Counted from the stretch's first letter, positions 1-8,876 are shown. The stretch is DNA of 64,000 bases from Cyclobacteriaceae bacterium (GCA_028278225.1 JANQEU010000081.1:1-64000); one strand, 5' to 3'. Notes: generated by a model from the sequence alone, not told the origin. Numbers and translations: made by a program.

Positions 1-2
1 GC

Positions 3-2903
3 TCGATCTGTTCCGGTGCGGATATCACACTGTCTTCCGTGGGGGATGCTTCAGGGGGAAAAGGGACCATTCGTTATCAGTGGGAGTCCTCATCTACCGA
101 TACGGGCGGATGGATTGATGTCAGTTTACCAACAGCTGATGAGGCCAGTTTGACCGACCTGCCGATTACAAGCACTCACAAATATTACCGCAGGAAAACC
201 TGGTCTGATTTCAATGAGAATCTATATTCAAATGTATTGGACCTTAATAACCTGACGGTAAATGATCCGCTTAGTGCCGGGTCATTGAATTCCCAGACAC
301 TGTGCTCGGGTCAAACTGCCAACGAAATAACAGGAGATACTCCCACAGGAGGGGGTGGCGGTTACACCTATACATGGCAATTTTCATCTGATAATGTCAA
401 CTGGGGGTCTCCGATCCAGGGGGGGATCACTTTTACCGATGTCGCCACTCATGCCAGCGACCTGACGAGCGATCTGTATGTAAGACGGAATGTGACTTCA
501 ACCTGCGTAACATCTTTCAGTGAGGTAACTATCGATGTGCTGGATGCCAGTACTCCCATATGTGTTCTGGGAGGGCTGACGGATCTGAATTCACCTTCGA
601 CAACTGATCTGTTTTATTACGATCAGGCATCAATTGAAATTCAGTGGGGGTATTATCCACAATTGATTGGGGCAAATATTTACTATCGTCAAAATAGTGT
701 TTTAAATACCATTGTGGAGGAGTTACCTGTTGTGGATAATGGCGGGTTTATGTCGTATTCATGGGATGTGCCTGCCCCGGTTTCGGGTCAGTTTGATTTG
801 TTAGTGACAGATAAAAGTGGACTTGTGGATTTTGAGGCCAATGACCTGGAATTTGTGAACAAAATTGAATTGTCTGTAAATGGTGGCTCTATCCAGATAC
901 TGGACAAACCGCTTGATATAAGCTGGACGGGGGGTTCTGATAACTGGACCTTTCAACTGGATATCTTCGAAGTCGGAAATCCCACCCCGTTGTTGACGGA
1001 AACAAATATTGCGGGCCGCCAGTACACGGGTTTATTGGAGGGATTAGCTACGGGTACGGATTATACAATCAGGATCAGTCAAAATAACCTGCTGGAAGAG
1101 TTTCCCATGCATGTCGAAAACTGTAGCAATGTACCTGCTTCAACAGATCATAATTACGTGAAATCATATAGCGCCCGTACGGAATCGACGGAATGCCTTT
1201 CAAACAATGCTGATCCGGCATCATCAATTCAGACGATCGAATACTATGATGGTCTGGGACGTCTGGAACAATCTGTTTCTAAAAGTGCTTCTTTTGGCTC
1301 TTTAAAGGATATAGTAACTCCTGTAACATATGATGAATTCGGACGACAAGACAAATCATGGTTGCCTTTTATATGGAATGATGACCAGGGATTATTTGTA
1401 GATAATGCCGCCACCATCGAGCAGCCTTCTTATTACAACACAATCTATGCCGATGATAAAGACTTTGCTTATTCAGAACAGGTTTATGAACCATCTCCGC
1501 TTAATCGTGTCGTAAAATCGGCAGCGCCCGGCGCTGCCTGGGAGAAGGGCACCGGAAATACAATTGACTTTATATACGGTGTAAACCAGGATAGCGCAGT
1601 GCGAATATTGACGGTGGAGAATAATCTACTTGTATATGACAGGGGATTTTATGCAGGGGGAGAGCTTTATAAGACCACCACAACGGATGAAAATAACCTC
1701 GAATTGGAGGGTGAGATCATTGAGTTCAAAAATAAAAGGGATCAGGTAGTCTTAAAAAAAGTGAAGCTCAGTGAATCAGCCGGCATTAAGTCCTACGCAT
1801 TGACATATTATATCTATGACGAATTTGGTAACCTGCGGCACGTTATTCAGCCCGAAGGAGTGGAAGAAATATTAACTGGCGATTGGAGCCTTGTTGCCGA
1901 TCCCGGTTTCCAATCACGGTGGATGTTTAGCTATGTATACGATGACCGGCAGCGTATGATCTCAAAACAGGTTCCCGGTGCTGCGATCATTTATATGGTG
2001 TATGATAAATGGGACAGACTGGTACTGACCCAGGATGGAAATCAACGCTTAAGAGATGAATGGTTATTTACCAAGTATGACCACCTGAACCGTCCGATCA
2101 TTACCGGGCTTATTACGGATAATTCAAATGAGACTACTGTTCGGGATTCCGTGGCAGCCTCTGCGGTGAGGTATGAGACATTTGACACAAATGCTACAAC
2201 GACATTCCGGTATAGCAATAACAGTTACCCCGTAACGGACGTTAACACAGAGTTTCAGACAGTTACATACTACGACAACTATGATTTCATCACAGGTAGC
2301 GACCTGTCCGGTACGACCTATACGACCCCCGCTGAGTTAAGTACCCAGGATCAATTCCATATCCTGCCGCAGGATATTGACAAAGTTATGGGCAAGCCTA
2401 CAGGCACATTGACCAAGGTGCTGGGAACAAACGATTTTCTGACTGCATTGACGTTTTATGATGACAGGTACAGGGTAATCCAGGTTGTAGCGGAAAACCA
2501 CACCGGAGAAGTTGATACGATCAATACCCAATATGATTTTACAGGGAATGTACGCAAGATCAGGTCGGTGTATGCGGGTTATGGTGAGACATCTGCCATA
2601 CTGATCGAATATACATATGACCATATGAACAGGCTAATATCAGCCTTTCATACACTCAATGAGGGGACAAGGATCGAACTATTCACTAATGAGTACAACG
2701 AAGTGGGAGAGCTGGTCAGCAAAAAGCTGTTTAGTACTCTAGCGAGCGCTGATTATTTACAAACCGTTGACTATGAGTATAATATCCGGGGATGGCTAAA
2801 GTCAATCAACAAGGACTACCTCGAGGATCTGCCGTCTGCTGACCCTAAAGATATTTTCGGTATGGAACTCCTGTATTACGAATCCCTGAACACAAACAAC
2901 TAG
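3..2903 (+). CDS. Rhs-family secreted shell protein, N-terminal half (5' truncated, DUF6443-type)
   Basis: The frame is open from the left edge, so the true start lies outside the window; the GTG at 39 is only an internal valine codon. The first ~165 residues are Ig/PKD-like repeats (two CSG motifs, YxWQxSSD-type strands). A fibronectin-like stretch follows, then from about residue 370 a DUF6443-type region (TIEYYDGLGRLEQSV, YDEFGR) and YD repeats such as YDHLNRPI and YDHMNRLISAF. Rhs YD repeats build the hollow cocoon that encloses a C-terminal toxin. This ORF stops with TAG at FGMELLYYES, the point where related proteins normally run on into the core. The core is supplied by the next ORF, in the same frame and only 6 nt downstream. 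Family assignment is confident; the functional relationship to the second half is inferred. Confidence 0.85.
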   Translation, partial: SICSGADITLSSVGDASGGKGTIRYQWESSSTDTGGWIDVSLPTADEASLTDLPITSTHKYYRRKTWSDFNENLYSNVLDLNNLTVNDPLSAGSLNSQTLCSGQTANEITGDTPTGGGGGYTYTWQFSSDNVNWGSPIQGGITFTDVATHASDLTSDLYVRRNVTSTCVTSFSEVTIDVLDASTPICVLGGLTDLNSPSTTDLFYYDQASIEIQWGYYPQLIGANIYYRQNSVLNTIVEELPVVDNGGFMSYSWDVPAPVSGQFDLLVTDKSGLVDFEANDLEFVNKIELSVNGGSIQILDKPLDISWTGGSDNWTFQLDIFEVGNPTPLLTETNIAGRQYTGLLEGLATGTDYTIRISQNNLLEEFPMHVENCSNVPASTDHNYVKSYSARTESTECLSNNADPASSIQTIEYYDGLGRLEQSVSKSASFGSLKDIVTPVTYDEFGRQDKSWLPFIWNDDQGLFVDNAATIEQPSYYNTIYADDKDFAYSEQVYEPSPLNRVVKSAAPGAAWEKGTGNTIDFIYGVNQDSAVRILTVENNLLVYDRGFYAGGELYKTTTTDENNLELEGEIIEFKNKRDQVVLKKVKLSESAGIKSYALTYYIYDEFGNLRHVIQPEGVEEILTGDWSLVADPGFQSRWMFSYVYDDRQRMISKQVPGAAIIYMVYDKWDRLVLTQDGNQRLRDEWLFTKYDHLNRPIITGLITDNSNETTVRDSVAASAVRYETFDTNATTTFRYSNNSYPVTDVNTEFQTVTYYDNYDFITGSDLSGTTYTTPAELSTQDQFHILPQDIDKVMGKPTGTLTKVLGTNDFLTALTFYDDRYRVIQVVAENHTGEVDTINTQYDFTGNVRKIRSVYAGYGETSAILIEYTYDHMNRLISAFHTLNEGTRIELFTNEYNEVGELVSKKLFSTLASADYLQTVDYEYNIRGWLKSINKDYLEDLPSADPKDIFGMELLYYESLNTNN

Positions 2904-2909
2904 AAGAAG

Positions 2910-5453
2910 ATGAAGCAATTACATAAAAACATATACGGAGGAATACGTGTGATGGCAGGTGCCATCCTGGTCATATGGAGTATGGAGTGTCACGGACAGG
3001 GCTTGCAGGATAGTGTTACAATTTTGAACGATACTATTGAAATCGGGACAATAAGAGAAGCAGAGGCCTCCACAGCGATTACGGTGGCAGGAGATAATAC
3101 AACGGTATTGGTAGATGGTGATGGGAGTACGGGGGGTCACCTGATTTTACAGGCAGGGGAGGCGATCTATCTTAGATCCGGATTTTGGGCAAAGAGAGGG
3201 GCAAGTTTTGTTGCTACGGTGGATAAAAGTTTGGCCATTTCCCCTGATACTACATTGACTCATACATTGCAGCACAATGGCAATATATCGGCAATACGGT
3301 GGAAAGGGCATACGGATATAAAAAGCCATGCGTTTTCGTATGGATACGATCCAATGGGTCGCATAAAATCAGGATACTATGCGAAAGAAAATGCCGGTAG
3401 CTACACACAACACAAAGGCCGGTATTCCATACCGGAGATTACCTATGATGCCAATGGGAATATCCAAAGCCTGATGCGCCAGGGCACAACTGATGACGGA
3501 AAGCACAGGGTCATTGACAAACTTGCCTATGGTTACTGGGGGGGTAGTAACAAACTGCAATATGTGCAGGACACGGCATACAACGATTTGGGATTTAAGG
3601 ATGGCGCCCCCGGCACATCTGCGGATTATACCTATGATGCCAATGGTAATATGATCACTGATGCCAACAAGGGCATACTTCAGATAGAATATAATTACCT
3701 GAATTTACCCCGGAAAGTAATTTTTGAAACAGATGGGGACAGCGTTGTTTACATTTATGATGCGGCTGGGACCAAGCTTCAGCAAAAGGTTTACGAAGGA
3801 GGGCAATTGAAGACCAAGCGGGATTATATCAGCGGAGTGCACTATGTCAACGACACGCTGGCATTCATACAGCATGAAGAAGGCAGAGTATTGTCAAAAG
3901 AAGGCAACTGGGACTACCAGTTTCATATCAAAGACCACCTGGGGAATATAAGGGCAACCGTATCGAATTCAAATGAAGTCTATAGGACAGTTGAAACCAT
4001 GGAAACGGGAGAGAACAGTGGATTTGGCAATATCAATCATCATGTCAATGCCAACGCCAATACTACCCTTGGAGGAGACGAGGTGGACCTGTTAACTGCC
4101 CAGACGATTGGGGCTATGGTGATGGTAAGCGTAATGAAACGTGACACGGTATGGCTGTCAGTGCAGGCCAACTACGAGACGGCGCCGGCGACAAACAATC
4201 TTCTGGGTATTCTGGCCAGTGCATTATTTTCGTCATTTGACCTGGGGATAGGAGGTGGAGAGACGAGCGCAGCAATGGAGAACGAATTCAACGAGGCATT
4301 AGCCGGGGCAGGTATGGCCGGAAAGAACGGCAGCAGCACGGCGCCGATGGCATTTTTGAATTATATTTATTTTGACGAAGAGATGAATTACGTGAGTGCG
4401 GGATACAAACAGATCAGTACGGCAGCGCAGGGGATCGGAGTGCATGAGATGGTAAGCCTCACCGAACCGGTCGTCGCAGACCGCAATGGCTATATCCTGG
4501 CCTATCTGAGTAATGAAAATACCGAACCTGTAAATGTACACTTCGATGATTTCACCGTGACGCAGGCTACAACAAATGTGGTTCAGAGTGATGATTACTA
4601 TCCTTTTGGACTCACCTTCAATAGTTACACAAGTGGTACCGAAAACAAGTATTTATTCCAGGGGCAAGAGCATCAGGACGAAACCGGATGGGATCAATTC
4701 AGATGGAGAAACCATGATCCGGCAATAGGCAGGTTCTTCAATATTGATCCATTGGCTGAGAGTTTTTATTACAATTCACCGTATGCTTTTGCTGAGAATA
4801 AAGTAATTGATCATATCGAGCTAGAAGGTTTGGAGGGTATTCAAATTCATGAGTTTAACGATAATGATGAGCTAACCAAAATCGTTTATCAGTTAGATAT
4901 TGTTGTAGTTACTAATTCAGGGGGGGATAATCCAAGCGGATTGTCTAGTTCTGATGTGTCTGATATCGAAGGCTTCTTAGGAAATATCTTTGGAGGATCA
5001 TTTACTGACCCAGAAAGCGGAGTTGAAGTTGGTTTTGAATTTAATGTGAGTGAGCTTGATAAATCCACTACTAAAACCAAGCGAAATGGTAAAGAGAAAA
5101 CTGTTGCAGGAGATTTTTCCGATAAAGAGGTTAATCTCGAAGTAGCAAATCGTTCTCAAAAGGTTGATGATGGAACTAGATCTGCTGCAGCTTTAATTTT
5201 TGAGGGGAATGTGCCTGGAACAGACGGGGGTAGAGCTGGATCGACTGTAAAGTTTGATAGGAATTCACCGGAAGGTGCCCAGAATGCTTTTGGACATGAA
5301 GTATTGCATTTTATGTTGGATAGACATAAGGGCGATGATCATAGGCTTGGAGGGCTTCTGGGAAGACCTATCAGAGGAAAGAATATCAATAAAGCTATTC
5401 TGAAAAAGCTGAAAGAAAATGTGCCAAGATCTTCTAGCAAGGATAGAAGGTAA
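2910..5453 (+). CDS. Rhs core protein with C-terminal HExxH metallopeptidase-like tip
   Basis: An 847-aa protein starting with a signal peptide (hydrophobic run GAILVIWSM, ending CHGQ). Residues ~30-125 resemble the '3-coathanger stack' motif (GEAIYLRSGFWAKRGASF). YD repeats follow (YGYDPMGRIKSGYYA, YTYDANGNMITD), then the Rhs core hallmark DPAIGRFFNIDPLAESFYY and the junction motif VIDHIELEGLEG near residue 640, after which variable toxins begin in this family. The last ~200 residues are more AT-rich and contain HEVLH at residues 796-800, with another His at 806. The HExxHxxxxxH spacing is that of metzincins, but Leu replaces the usual Gly. I infer a zinc-peptidase toxin tip. Rhs core: sure. 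Peptidase activity: moderate. Confidence 0.85.
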   Translation: MKQLHKNIYGGIRVMAGAILVIWSMECHGQGLQDSVTILNDTIEIGTIREAEASTAITVAGDNTTVLVDGDGSTGGHLILQAGEAIYLRSGFWAKRGASFVATVDKSLAISPDTTLTHTLQHNGNISAIRWKGHTDIKSHAFSYGYDPMGRIKSGYYAKENAGSYTQHKGRYSIPEITYDANGNIQSLMRQGTTDDGKHRVIDKLAYGYWGGSNKLQYVQDTAYNDLGFKDGAPGTSADYTYDANGNMITDANKGILQIEYNYLNLPRKVIFETDGDSVVYIYDAAGTKLQQKVYEGGQLKTKRDYISGVHYVNDTLAFIQHEEGRVLSKEGNWDYQFHIKDHLGNIRATVSNSNEVYRTVETMETGENSGFGNINHHVNANANTTLGGDEVDLLTAQTIGAMVMVSVMKRDTVWLSVQANYETAPATNNLLGILASALFSSFDLGIGGGETSAAMENEFNEALAGAGMAGKNGSSTAPMAFLNYIYFDEEMNYVSAGYKQISTAAQGIGVHEMVSLTEPVVADRNGYILAYLSNENTEPVNVHFDDFTVTQATTNVVQSDDYYPFGLTFNSYTSGTENKYLFQGQEHQDETGWDQFRWRNHDPAIGRFFNIDPLAESFYYNSPYAFAENKVIDHIELEGLEGIQIHEFNDNDELTKIVYQLDIVVVTNSGGDNPSGLSSSDVSDIEGFLGNIFGGSFTDPESGVEVGFEFNVSELDKSTTKTKRNGKEKTVAGDFSDKEVNLEVANRSQKVDDGTRSAAALIFEGNVPGTDGGRAGSTVKFDRNSPEGAQNAFGHEVLHFMLDRHKGDDHRLGGLLGRPIRGKNINKAILKKLKENVPRSSSKDRR

Positions 5454-5464
5454 ATACTCAAGCT

Positions 5465-6166
5465 ATGATCAGGAATTTATTTGCAGCTCTAATGATACTC
5501 CAGTTTACTGGGGTATCATACTGTCAACTGAAGGATGGCTTTTATGTGTCATCTGACAGAGGATACAATACTCAAGGGAAGGACTTCATATGTGTTAATG
5601 GTGACGAGTTTAAGTTGTTGAGAATTACAGATGTAGAGGATGGTTACGGTGAAGGGTTTTATCAAATCATCAATGACACTTTACATCTTAGATTTAGCGA
5701 GAAGGCACAAAAGCCCACCTTTGCAATTGAATCATTAGAAAGTGCAGAATCGGATAGCGTTTGTTTTGATTTTATTGTGTCTGATCAGCGTAAAGGTTAT
5801 GGAATGATGGGTGTCACTCTCATACATGATAATACCAAACGAAGTGTCCTTACAGATACTGAAGGTTATGGTCAGCTAAAGATTGCCACAAGCGAGTTGT
5901 CTGAAAATGATTTTTTCAAGACATCATACGTTGGTTATTCTGAACAAAAAATACCTGCTCAATTACATAGTGGATATCATCAGAAAGTGAAAGTTGAGCT
6001 TGCTTCAGGTTACTACTATTTTGGTGAAAATGACCTGCTAGTGTATCCTATCAAGAGAGATCAAAGAGTTTTTTCCTTGAAAATTTATGAGGAATATGTA
6101 GTGTTCAGTAGAACCTCCAAGAAAAAATTCAACAAAGCAATTAAAGCCTTTAATGCTTTGAAGTAA
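5465..6166 (+). CDS. Exported protein of unknown function, candidate immunity protein for the Rhs tip
   Basis: A 233-aa protein starting 11 nt after the Rhs toxin gene. The N-terminus is a clear signal peptide (NLFAALMILQFTGVSYC), placing it in the periplasm or at the surface. Residues ~100-180 (GVTLIHDNTKRSVLTDTEGYG, then FFKTSYVGYSEQKI) look like a carboxypeptidase-regulatory-like beta domain. The C-terminus is Lys-rich. I do not recognise a specific family. The position directly behind a polymorphic toxin, the low GC content matching the toxin tip, and the terminator just after it suggest a co-acquired immunity gene. An unrelated exported protein is equally possible from sequence alone. 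Confidence 0.7.
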   Translation: MIRNLFAALMILQFTGVSYCQLKDGFYVSSDRGYNTQGKDFICVNGDEFKLLRITDVEDGYGEGFYQIINDTLHLRFSEKAQKPTFAIESLESAESDSVCFDFIVSDQRKGYGMMGVTLIHDNTKRSVLTDTEGYGQLKIATSELSENDFFKTSYVGYSEQKIPAQLHSGYHQKVKVELASGYYYFGENDLLVYPIKRDQRVFSLKIYEEYVVFSRTSKKKFNKAIKAFNALK

Positions 6167-6196
6167 ATGCTATCTATCCATTGAACGAAAGAACAG

Positions 6197-6224
6197 AAAG
6201 CCTCTGAGAGATCAGGGGCTTTTT
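6197..6224 (+). terminator. Rho-independent terminator after the Rhs module
   Basis: Stem AAGCCTCTGA pairs with TCAGGGGCTT (10 bp, one G-U), loop GAGA, then a T run. It lies 30 nt after the candidate immunity gene and closes the Rhs operon. It also abuts the 3' end of the convergent nuclease pseudogene. Confidence 0.75.
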
Positions 6225-6546
6225 CAATACTTCGCTTCCTCAGCATGACCATTGTCGACTAGCCACTGATTGATATTTTCACCTTCATAGTAAATCTCGG
6301 CAATCCATCTTCCGTAGTTGTTCCGCTTCTTGCTCTCAATGGTAACGATGGTGTCCGGTGGGTAGCGATCAGTCACGATCTGCTTTACTTTTTTACCTTC
6401 TTCCTTCTCCGCCCGCGAAGCTCCGGTGTGTCGATCCTGGCAAGTCTGAGACGTTCTTCTTTGTGGGTGTAAAAACCTAAATCGATCATGCAGAGTAGTG
6501 TGTCACCGTCCACCCATCGAATGACCCTTGCTTTGTATTGGTACAA
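6224..6546 (-). pseudogene. Frameshifted staphylococcal-type thermonuclease (SNase) remnant
   Basis: Reading the minus strand from about 6546 gives YQYKARVIRWVDGDTLLCMI, then DLGFYTHKEERLRLARIDTPELRG. This is the SNase N-terminal half with the DGDT and RLARIDTPE (Arg/Glu) active-site segments. That frame then hits a stop. One base over, the remainder continues as AEKEEGKKVKQIV, then KKRNNYGRWIAEIYYEGE (the second catalytic Arg in YGRW) and ends NGHAEEAKY before TGA at 6226-6224. The break maps to about 6408-6416 and is consistent with loss of one base. No good ATG precedes the 5' half; TTG at 6546 is the nearest possible start. A sequencing error in a live gene cannot be excluded. Confidence 0.75.
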
Positions 6547-6661
6547 TATGGTCCCGTTATTTGTTCACACCAATTTAACAAAGATTTGAGCATACTGTGG
6601 CTCATCATCTAAAATCCTCTCTCAAAACTCAACGAGCGTCATTTATTGCATAAATTGAGTC

Positions 6662-6856
6662 ATGGGAAGAAAACCATTAGCAGACCGTTTCAATCGAACA
6701 CTCACACAGGTAGGAGGACAAAGCCTTAGCATTACCATTCCAGTAGAATATCTGCAAGAACTTAACTGGGAAAAAGGGAAAGAGCTGAAGGTCAGACTAA
6801 ATATAATCATATTGATAATAACCATCATGTTAATGATTGTAGTGCGCAATCAATGA
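6662..6856 (+). pseudogene. AbrB/MazE-like N-terminal fragment fused to a hydrophobic tail
   Basis: A 64-aa ORF. Residues 1-46 (PLADRFNRTLTQVGGQSLSI, TIPVEYLQELNWEKGKEL) match the SpoVT/AbrB-type DNA-binding fold seen in MazE-like antitoxins. The remaining 17 residues (NIIILIITIMLMIVVRNQ) are purely hydrophobic, unlike that fold, and look like the signal peptide of a different gene. A deletion joining an antitoxin start to a neighbour's signal sequence would explain it. No toxin partner gene is adjacent. It is called a fragment rather than a working antitoxin. Confidence 0.45.
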
Positions 6857-7236
6857 CTAATTGTTCAGGCGAAGTTGAAATCCAATACGAGAAGACTAGT
6901 CGGGAAATCAAACAAGATGGACTTAAGACTGATCGAAAAATGAAGTCTGTATCAATCGAATTCTTAAATCACTTTGATCATAAGGTTATAGGGTATGTCA
7001 ATGGGGAGTTAATGTTTGAAGATACGGTTATTACTGATGATGTAACAGGAATGTCTGAGCAGTATTTTGGGTACAATTATTCAAATGATGACAGTCTTCC
7101 ATCGATTAAAGTTAATATTGAAGGAGTTGATTGCTTTGAACTAGAAGTGTTGAAAAAGTATAAATTGATTTATGTTTTTCTGACTGAAACGAATACGGTC
7201 ATTGGTCATTGTTCGATACTCAAACACAATTTATGA
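6853..7236 (+). CDS. Hypothetical small protein, possibly a lipoprotein that lost its leader
   Basis: A 127-aa ORF overlapping the end of the AbrB-like fragment by 4 nt. It has no recognisable family. It begins MTNCSGEVEIQYEKTSREIK; the Cys at residue 4 could be the lipidated Cys of a lipoprotein if the hydrophobic stretch encoded just upstream in another frame (end of the preceding ORF) were originally its signal peptide. The body is beta-rich and acidic (SVSIEFLNHFDHKVIGYV, DTVITDDVTGMSEQYFGYNY). It lies in the AT-rich island behind the Rhs genes and could be a second immunity-type gene. A terminator follows 30 nt after the stop. Function unknown. Confidence 0.45.
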   Translation: MTNCSGEVEIQYEKTSREIKQDGLKTDRKMKSVSIEFLNHFDHKVIGYVNGELMFEDTVITDDVTGMSEQYFGYNYSNDDSLPSIKVNIEGVDCFELEVLKKYKLIYVFLTETNTVIGHCSILKHNL

Positions 7237-7265
7237 AGTAGAATAAAGTATTATGGCCACTGCTC

Positions 7266-7293
7266 CCTTAAGCTTCCAGGCTTAAGGCTTTTA
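7266..7293 (+). terminator. Rho-independent terminator closing the accessory island
   Basis: A perfect 8-bp stem CCTTAAGC / GCTTAAGG with loop TTCCAG, followed by CTTTT. It lies 30 nt after the stop of the 127-aa ORF. The rest of 7294-7544 holds a TATATTTG box at 7305-7312, a 50-codon ORF and the regulatory element at 7478-7507. Confidence 0.7.
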
Positions 7294-7316
7294 TGTAAAA
7301 TCGTTATATTTGATTT

Positions 7317-7469
7317 GTGTCAGGCGAATACAAGATCAAAGGTCCGCAGGGTATCTATGATATAACATTTGCCACTGTAGAATGGGTGGAAATGCATATG
7401 AGTGTTCGCGGTAAGAATAGAAATTTGTTCGATATCTCCGGTTCAACAGGCCTAGTTAGTCGAAATTGA
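7317..7469 (+). other. Short ORF, 50 codons, probably a remnant
   Basis: GTG-initiated frame reading VSGEYKIKGPQGIYDI, then EWVEMHMSVRGKNRN, ending LVSRN. The composition looks protein-like rather than random, but I recognise no family. The TATATTTG box sits only 5 nt upstream of the GTG, too close for a normal leader. It may be the 3' remnant of a larger gene lost in the same event that scarred the AbrB-like region. Confidence 0.25.
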
Positions 7470-7477
7470 TCGTGATT

Positions 7478-7507
7478 GTTTACCTTTTTCCAAAAATCCG
7501 ACTTAAG
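7478..7507 (+). promoter_or_regulatory. Copy 1 of a 30-bp upstream element (GTTTACC...ACTTAAG)
   Basis: The element begins GTTTACCTTTTTCC and ends ACTTAAG, 38 nt before the ATG at 7545. It matches the element at 8990-9019 at 25 of 30 positions without gaps, and its distance to the start codon is almost the same. It is probably a shared promoter or operator. It does not fit the usual TTTG/TAnnTTTG pattern, so an alternative sigma factor is possible. Confidence 0.45.
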
Positions 7508-7544
7508 TATAGCACGGAACCATAATAATCCTTGCATATAGAGA

Positions 7545-8876
7545 ATGCTTTTGATCCATTTCCTTATTAAATGTTTTCTGTTTTGCGTGTTGATCGTCTG
7601 CACATTTGACTCGTCGGCGCAGGTGGAAGTAGGCGCTACTCCCACCGGCAAACATGCGAAAGCTATTAATACCCTCAGGGAGACAAGGGCAGCTGCCAAA
7701 AAACGTAAAAAACAAGCGGAAAAATACCAGGCCCAGATCAAAGCCAGGGAAGAATATCGTAAAAAATACGACAGCCTGATGCATCTCAGAATTAACTCCG
7801 CAAAGGATAAGTACAACAATGCCCTGGACCTTGCCAAAACCGATACCCTCGGATCCTACGGCAGAGCATATTTCGATTCTGTTACCCGAACGTACAGGGA
7901 TTCCTTGCAGTTCAGAAAATACGAATGGACTAAAGAAGATTCCTTAGAAGTTTCCGAATTCATCATCAGTCAATCCAAATATCCGGAGGAGTACGAAAAA
8001 CTTCTTGTGGAAGTTATTGTATTTGACTCTTCCTACAAGGAAGTTGGAAAGAGAGAATTACGCCGATTTCAGGGTGAGGCCGAGCGAACAGCTATCGGTT
8101 ACCTTCCTGACGAAGTCCCTCAACAGGATATGGAGATCGTACCGGCGGACCCATTGAAGGATGATGAATTGAATGAAAATGCCTTGACTGCAAGTCTTGT
8201 CAAATTCAAGCCAAATCCGTTCCTGGTGCAGCCGGACCAGGCAAGACAATTAATGTCCAGTGTGAAAGAAGAGGACATGAATGTCATACGGGATAATCTT
8301 GATGGTTTGAAAAAAAAATATTCCAGCGTCAGCGATTCGAGGGACTTGTCTACAGGTATCAAGCGCAATTCCCTGCAGGATATGCCGGTTGGGAAACGTT
8401 TCCATTTTGGCGGGAATTTTAATGTAACATCTACGGACCCAGTTATCATAGCGTCGAACCTCCAGGTTGGATATTGGATCAACAAAAAATGGCTGGCAGG
8501 GGTAGGATTCATCGTGCAGGAACAATTCAATGACCGTGATTCGCTAAGTATAAGGGGGGATTCCCGTGGATATAGTGTGTTTAGCAGGTATGATGTCTTG
8601 CAGCAGTTTTTCATTTGGGGTGAACTCGAGCGCCAGATCAATAAATCACTGTTCCATAGTGATTTTAAAGTGAATGCTACCTGGCAGCAGGCTTACCTGC
8701 TTGGTGTGGGACGGGAATTTAGCCTTGGGCCGCTCATGGTAACGACATTATTGTTATATGATTTCAATCATCGCCAAAATGAATTGAATGCGAGACCCAT
8801 CGTGTTCAAGTTTGGCTTCCGGTTAAATCAACTTAACCTGATACCCAGGTCATTGAGGGATGAGGATCCTCTCTAG
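7545..8876 (+). CDS. Exported protein with coiled-coil N-terminus and probable outer-membrane beta-barrel
   Basis: A 443-aa protein of no family I recognise. A signal peptide (FLFCVLIVCTFDSSAQ) is followed at ~residues 35-120 by a Lys/Arg/Glu-rich coiled coil (RAAAKKRKKQAEKYQAQIKA). A Glu/Asp-rich central part follows. From ~residue 285 alternating aromatic/polar strands (FHFGGNFNVTSTDPVIIASN, LQVGYWINKKWLAGVGFIVQ, then FKFGFRLNQLNL near the end) suggest a small outer-membrane barrel. It may anchor a periplasm-spanning helix to the outer membrane. It shares the upstream 30-bp element with the next gene, so co-expression is likely. The start ATG is followed directly by the hydrophobic leader. 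Confidence 0.75.
   Translation: MLLIHFLIKCFLFCVLIVCTFDSSAQVEVGATPTGKHAKAINTLRETRAAAKKRKKQAEKYQAQIKAREEYRKKYDSLMHLRINSAKDKYNNALDLAKTDTLGSYGRAYFDSVTRTYRDSLQFRKYEWTKEDSLEVSEFIISQSKYPEEYEKLLVEVIVFDSSYKEVGKRELRRFQGEAERTAIGYLPDEVPQQDMEIVPADPLKDDELNENALTASLVKFKPNPFLVQPDQARQLMSSVKEEDMNVIRDNLDGLKKKYSSVSDSRDLSTGIKRNSLQDMPVGKRFHFGGNFNVTSTDPVIIASNLQVGYWINKKWLAGVGFIVQEQFNDRDSLSIRGDSRGYSVFSRYDVLQQFFIWGELERQINKSLFHSDFKVNATWQQAYLLGVGREFSLGPLMVTTLLLYDFNHRQNELNARPIVFKFGFRLNQLNLIPRSLRDEDPL

Noticed and set aside
2901-2909. Rhs stop codon as a sequencing error or programmed readthrough
   Set aside because: Readthrough would place a signal peptide inside the protein; the inserted segment argues for two separately exported proteins.
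7355-7837. 160-aa minus-strand ORF upstream of and over the gene at 7545
   Set aside because: It lies antisense to a gene with a clear signal peptide and coiled coil; its sequence is the mirror of that Lys/Arg-rich region and shows no family.
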